DNA from: Sistotremastrum niveocremeum HHB9708
Taxonomy: Eukaryota > Basidiomycota > Agaricomycetes > Sistotremastrales > Sistotremastraceae
Direction of reading: 5' to 3'
Assembly: GCA_001630475.1 (NCBI GenBank)
Contig: KV419397.1
Location: forward strand, 503,758 to 567,757
Length of the DNA: 64,000 nucleotides
Positions 59,724 to 64,000 of the stretch are shown here, one piece after another. The position numbers and the translations under genes were made by a program. The notes beneath the pieces are model-generated. The model was given only the letters and a program-made list of their open reading frames with translations, ran no database searches and was not told where the DNA came from. The number at the start of each line of letters is the position of its first letter. Position 1 is the stretch's first letter.

Positions 59724-62700
59724 TCACGTACATGGGTTGTTCGTCTGGGGCACGCATTTGTACGGGGAAACGCAGCATTTGGCGCCTGTCCAGCCTATTC
59801 CGCCACACTGGTAGTACTGTGCAGCGCATGAGGCTGTAACGCAGTAACAGTTAGCATGAGCTGTATCAAGAGCGTGGACAGATCTTACGAGTGGGGGTTG
59901 ACGTAGACTTGGTGGAAGTAGACTTGGTGCTGGTTGAAGTAGACTTGGTGGAAGTCGATGTCGACTTAGTCGAAGATGAAGTCTTGGTCGAGCTCGAGCT
60001 GGTGGACTTGGTAGACGAGCTTGTGGTTGAGGTACTCTTAGACGTCGACGAGGTCGTCGTAGAGCTCGTGGACTTTGTAGTCGTGATGATGGTCGTAGTC
60101 GTCGTGGTTGTCGTAGAGCTAGTACTACTCGTTGTAGGAGTTGTGCTGGTAGTTGTTGTTGTGCTGGTGGTGGTGGTAGTGGGGCTAGTGGTAGTCGTGC
60201 TCGTGGTCGACGTCGTGCTGGAGATTGAAGAGGTGGTGGTGATACTGTGCATAGCGTAAGCACTAGACATGGCCGTCGAAGGAATCATACATACCCAGTT
60301 CCTCCCGTTCGCTGTTGTAAAAAGACAGCGGTATATGCAGGAATAACAATGTAGCTCGAAGAAGTGATGGAAATAGTAGTCTGTAGGTAAATTAGAAACC
60401 GCAATAGAGCGTGAGGAAATATCACAAACCTGGTACTTCGCAACACCAGCCTCACCACCGAAATGACGCAAGAAGTAAGTTCCAGCAGGCACTCCGCCGA
60501 GATTGAGGGAAACGGGGCCACTGGGGTCCTTGTTGACGACGACAAGAGTGAGGTTGCTTCCACCGTTGGTGCCAGCGTAGACGCCCAGAACATCGGGATC
60601 GAATCCTGGGATACTGACTTGGGCGCTGGAGCTGCCGAAGAAGGTTCCGAAGCTGTAGAAAGATCAGCATTGGGTTCGAGTGATTTTATCTATTCGTACC
60701 CTCTGTAGAGCCAGTAAGCCAGACCGACGGGGCCATTCTCATCCGGGTCCGACCAGTAGGTGGCAGCATCGAGTTTGTATCGGCCGTAGATACCAAGGGC
60801 GTCAACAGTCAACAAACCACCAGTGAGATCGGTGTCATCGGTTGAGCTCCATTCACTCAAGGAGAACTTGGTGTTGGGATAATGTTGATCGATCAAGGTA
60901 TGAATTCTCGGAATGAGTTGGATGATGCTGGAGTTCGGTTGATGATTGGCAGTGCTAGTCGCAACCCAGGATTCGTCGACGTATGTAGGATCCCAGAGTG
61001 ATCGGGTCATTCTCAATCGAAGTGCTTTGGCAGCAGCATCATTGGCGCTCGTGTCGGGCTGGTAATAGTAATGAAGATCGATGATGTCGACGGGCTTCAC
61101 GCCGGTGGCAGTCGCTTGCGCTTGAAGTTGATCGAGGAACCAGGGGAGGAAGTCGGTGTTGTTGTGTGCTTCCTGATCAGAGGCACCAACTTGACTGATC
61201 CAATCTTCATAATCACTCGTTCAGTATGACGTCCGTGAACTAAAGGGCATAATGGACTCACAATACCACCAAGAACAAGTAGAAGGAGCAGCGACGAGCA
61301 CATCGGGGAGTACAGCCTTAGCCATAGCGGAAACATTAAGAACGCGAGCAAGTTCTTCGTCATAGCCCATAGGACTGGGACGAAAAATAATTAGCATATA
61401 CACGTGTGCAAGGGACGGGTGAAATCTTACATAGGATGCATATCCTGATGGGTGTTGCTGGCAATTTCAATCTCGTTGTCGACAGTGATGATGGTAGGCT
61501 TGTTTGCGAGGCCGCTCAGCCATTGGCTTGCAGCGCTCATGTTCCACGGGACGTATACATGGTTTTGGTCGGGAACAGGGGTGACGTAAGAGCCATTAGG
61601 GAACAAGCCACTTCCCGCATCTGAGTTATAAGGATCGAAGGCAGTTTGATCTGGAGTGTATTGAGTCACTTGATCTCTAACAAAGGTAAAGAGTTATGCG
61701 TACTGGGATAAACCGAAGCCGGATAAGAATACGATGTCGCATCTTTAGCGACCCAGTCCAGTCTGATCATCGTCATTAGACAAGATTGGCTTTAAAGAAT
61801 AATAGTGAGACTCACGCAGGAACAGTCACAATAGATTGCGATCCGGCTCCTCCGACCCAGCCGATCCAGTCATCGGCGCTAGGAGGATCAGCCACCCGGT
61901 TCTCGAAGTACCAATCGTTTCCAGCGTTCGTGAACTGGCCGAAAGGGTTATAGGCAGTCACTGCGTTACCACCCCAACGAGACAGCGTGACTCCGAGATC
62001 TTGAATGTACGATGCAGACGTCGGGAAGTTCACTCCGTAGATGAGAGGAGAGATGGGGTAATTGGTAGATTGATCGACACTTTGGAAGGAAGTCGTGTGT
62101 CAGAAGGCTGCATGTGCGCAACGTTGCAGGTACTTACGTTCCAGACAGCGATGACGGTAAAGTGTAACTGAAAGTGCCATTGGCAGTCGTGATAGTCAAA
62201 TTACCGGGAGCAAAAGACGACGCGAGGGTCAAGTAACTGATTGAGCTTGAAGGTGCACCGATTGGTGACATAGTCGAAGTTCCGACGACAGAAACAGCCT
62301 GTAAGCATGTCTTCAGTATTTTGATGGCAACGAAGTACTTGATGCTCTCACCTGTCCATTGAGCGCGACCTGGATGGTACTAACGTCGGCGCCTCCAGCT
62401 GTTGTAACGGCGATGACGTTAGTCCCGATAGGCTCTGCACTCAAAATATCGGGGTTGACGAAGATTTCCTAATGATCACCCTGAGCCCATGATTCATAGC
62501 GAAGCATAAAGACTTACGTCAAGAAGGATTATGTTGTCAAGATGATACTATCGTCGATCAATGAGTAAAGAAACGTAGAGGAACGGTTGACTGACTTACG
62601 ATTGCTCCATTCCCTCCGGCTTGGAAGGTTATACGGTCCCAAGTGTCGCTGGCCTATTGAATATAAGAGACGTGAGTTAGTTGATGAATCAACGCTAAGG

Positions 62701-63201
62701 ACTGGCTTACCAATACGGCACCATTCCCTGGCGGAAGGTTGTTGAAATTGAGGAGGAGAGTAGTGAAGTTATCCGCAGTAATAGTGGCGCCAAATTCAGA
62801 GAGAGCCCAACTGGCTGAGCTGTCGCTGTCTGCACTCGACGAAAGCGACACCGACACGTCAGGATTGGCACCCTAGAGAGACAGGGTTCGCTTCGGCTAG
62901 TTTAAAGAATCGTAAAGGGAAAGAGACTTACCGAAACGTCAAACTTCAAACCGGCATATGACACAATGGTTGAAGGTCCATCTTTTACTGAGAAAGCAGA
63001 CCATGCTTCGGAGTTGATTGAAATACTGCTGGTTCCCTCAAAGATGTCAGTGGCATCGTAGTTGATGACACTTTGCCAACTCCAGTCTTGCCAGTTGGAG
63101 TTCAGGGCGCCGTCTGCGTAGATGATCTCGTCGGCCTTGACAGTAGCCCAGTACACCGCCAATGTTGCTAGGCGCAACAGCGAGAGCTTGGATTGCATCA
63201 T
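59724..63201 (-). CDS. secreted GH44 glycosidase with C-terminal CBM1
   Basis: GH44 enzymes are endo-acting beta-1,4-glucanases/xyloglucanases, degrading plant cell walls. A signal peptide (MMQSKLSLLRLATLAVYW...) starts at 63201. A beta-rich N-terminal region (IYADGALNSNWQDWSWQSV) follows. The catalytic core is ISPLIYGVNFPTSASYIQDL, LSRWGGNAVTAYNPFGQF, and the acid/base Glu in TVDNEIEIASNTHQDMHP, where GH44 has DNEP..W..TH...HP. Then DIIDLHYYYQPD and the nucleophile Glu in FSLSEWSST. A Thr/Ser-rich linker of about 125 residues (low-complexity DNA 59885-60260) leads, after an intron, to a CBM1: AAQYYQCGGIGWTGAKCC with Cys and aromatic residues in place, ending TNNPCT. About ten introns. Confidence 0.88.
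59885..60260 (-). repeat. low-complexity Thr/Ser linker repeats in GH44 gene
   Basis: Runs of ACC/TCT/ACT-type codons encode short tandem SKSTST / TTTT units between catalytic domain and CBM1. The opposite strand therefore reads as Val/Asp-rich frame. Such DNA changes length readily; it is the part of the gene most likely to vary between strains. Confidence 0.8.
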
Positions 63202-63744
63202 CAAGATGATGCTTGGCTAAAGGAATCGCCAGTCGTCGTAGGACTTCTTATACCTCATCGGGTCGAATTCGGGCAAGCAAGTGAATGGAACGACGAGCGA
63301 ACATGATGAAATTCTCTGTCAATCTGCTTGCAAGGCACACAACCGTGACACAAGGCTCCGATGTGCTGACCCTGACCCAGCGCATTTTAGACCCATAAAG
63401 CAACTGAATAGAGCTCAAAATGAAAGAAGACTCTCGAGCAGAAATCTCGGTGACTGAAAGACGCAAGAGCATGGTGGTAGAGTCCAAAGACGTGGCTGTC
63501 GAGATTGAGCCGTCTTTTAGGACGATCTTCGTTCGAACTTCTTGGTCACATTTGCCGAGTGCCATGTGAGGCGGGCGGCAAGGCCCGGCACGGCCGTCGG
63601 CTCGGGCCTTCCGGCGTTCTGAGATTGATGCTTTCGCGGTCTACTATCGGCTACAGTTTCTTACTCCTGAATTTCGACTGGATGCCATCGGACTCGAGCC
63701 CTTTTTTCGTCGGCAGCAACTCTCGGGAGAATGAATATTCCGAG
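63202..63744. other. intergenic, GH44 upstream region
   Basis: 543 bp upstream of the GH44 signal peptide. A GC-rich patch (GGCGGGCGGCAAGGCCCGGC) lies at about 63572-63591. No gene supported. Confidence 0.45.
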
Positions 63745-64000
63745 TCAATCGCGTCCAATGTCTTCCCTGTGTTCTGCTCCGCGTGCCATACCCGAACAAG
63801 CAGCTTCCGTCAACCCCTGGCAGGCTTGCACCAACTTGGCAGTATCATCTCGCATTTGAAAATTACCAAGCATTAGCCATGGGCCAGCCAAATCTTGAAA
63901 GATGTCGAAAGCCTGGGCCTCTGTTACGCTTGTCCATCTTTTATCAGGACTTCGAGGGAAATATGTCGAGCGGCCGGCAACGATTGCTTCCCGGTTCCAA
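63745..64000 (-). CDS. possible 3' end of a gene entering from the right
   Basis: On the minus strand a frame is open from the window end to a TGA at 63745, 85 codons with a protein-like look (STYFPRSPDKRWTSVTEAQA, FDIFQDLAGPWLMLGNFQ). A GT-AG pair inside (GTAATTTT ... TGCCAG) could instead shift reading into another frame. No family recognised, and most of the gene would lie outside the window. Confidence 0.35.
   Translation of the reverse strand, partial: WNREAIVAGRSTYFPRSPDKRWTSVTEAQAFDIFQDLAGPWLMLGNFQMRDDTAKLVQACQGLTEAACSGMARGAEHREDIGRD

Noticed and set aside
59891-60259. Val-rich plus-strand frame of 122 codons
   Set aside because: It is the complement of the Thr/Ser linker codons of the GH44 gene.
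1-64000. tRNA genes, CRISPR arrays, intact retroelements, secondary-metabolite cluster
   Set aside because: Looked for by eye in the intergenic stretches: no paired A/B boxes, no regular short repeats, no reverse transcriptase or integrase motif, and no polyketide, peptide or terpene synthase was seen.

Overview
The window looks like nuclear DNA from a mushroom-forming basidiomycete (Agaricomycetes). Genes are packed on both strands and cut by many short introns of about 45-60 bp. The gene content is basidiomycete: a Prm1 fusion protein, a DUF6535 membrane protein, F-box/leucine-rich orphans, and a GH44 glycosidase with a fungal CBM1. I see no rRNA operon, no CRISPR and no convincing tRNA. 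All names rest on reading translated motifs by eye; no database search was run.

Layout. 1-2.8 kb: the 5' part of an F-box gene running off the left edge, then a gene-poor stretch with a small terminal-inverted-repeat element. 2.8-10 kb: cyclin C and PRM1 back to back, then a carboxylesterase with a GPI-type tail. 10-20 kb: the ubiquitin ligase listerin (LTN1), a DEAD-box helicase, and a small orphan. 20-27 kb: CTP synthase divergent from a 2-hydroxyacid dehydrogenase (which carries a GC-AG intron), then a MYND zinc-finger protein. 27-30 kb: a full-length membrane-anchored SREBP. 30-33.4 kb: no clear gene, but a striking imperfect palindrome of about 1.4 kb. 33.4-44 kb: a leucine-rich orphan, an OPT peptide transporter divergent from histidinol-phosphate aminotransferase, and a 720-residue intronless orphan. 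44-50 kb: a small acidic protein, the TORC2 subunit SIN1, and sphingolipid delta-4 desaturase divergent from SIN1 across only 56 bp. 50-54 kb: two paralogous short-chain reductases (AYR1-like) separated by a DNA-transposon-like element of about 0.8 kb. 54-64 kb: snurportin-1, 5S-rRNA-like remnants, a DUF6535 gene, a GH44-CBM1 secreted glycosidase, and a possible gene fragment at the right edge.

Working together. Most genes are housekeeping and not an operon-like cluster. Several lipid-related genes occur (SREBP, CTP synthase, desaturase, AYR1-like reductases), but they are scattered. The pairs most likely to share regulation are the divergent ones: SIN1/desaturase, cyclin C/PRM1, OPT/HIS5 and CTP synthase/dehydrogenase. 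The most unusual structure is the 30.1-31.5 kb inverted repeat: two arms of about 385 bp, about 95% identical by eye, around a 148-bp spacer, with weaker matching further out.
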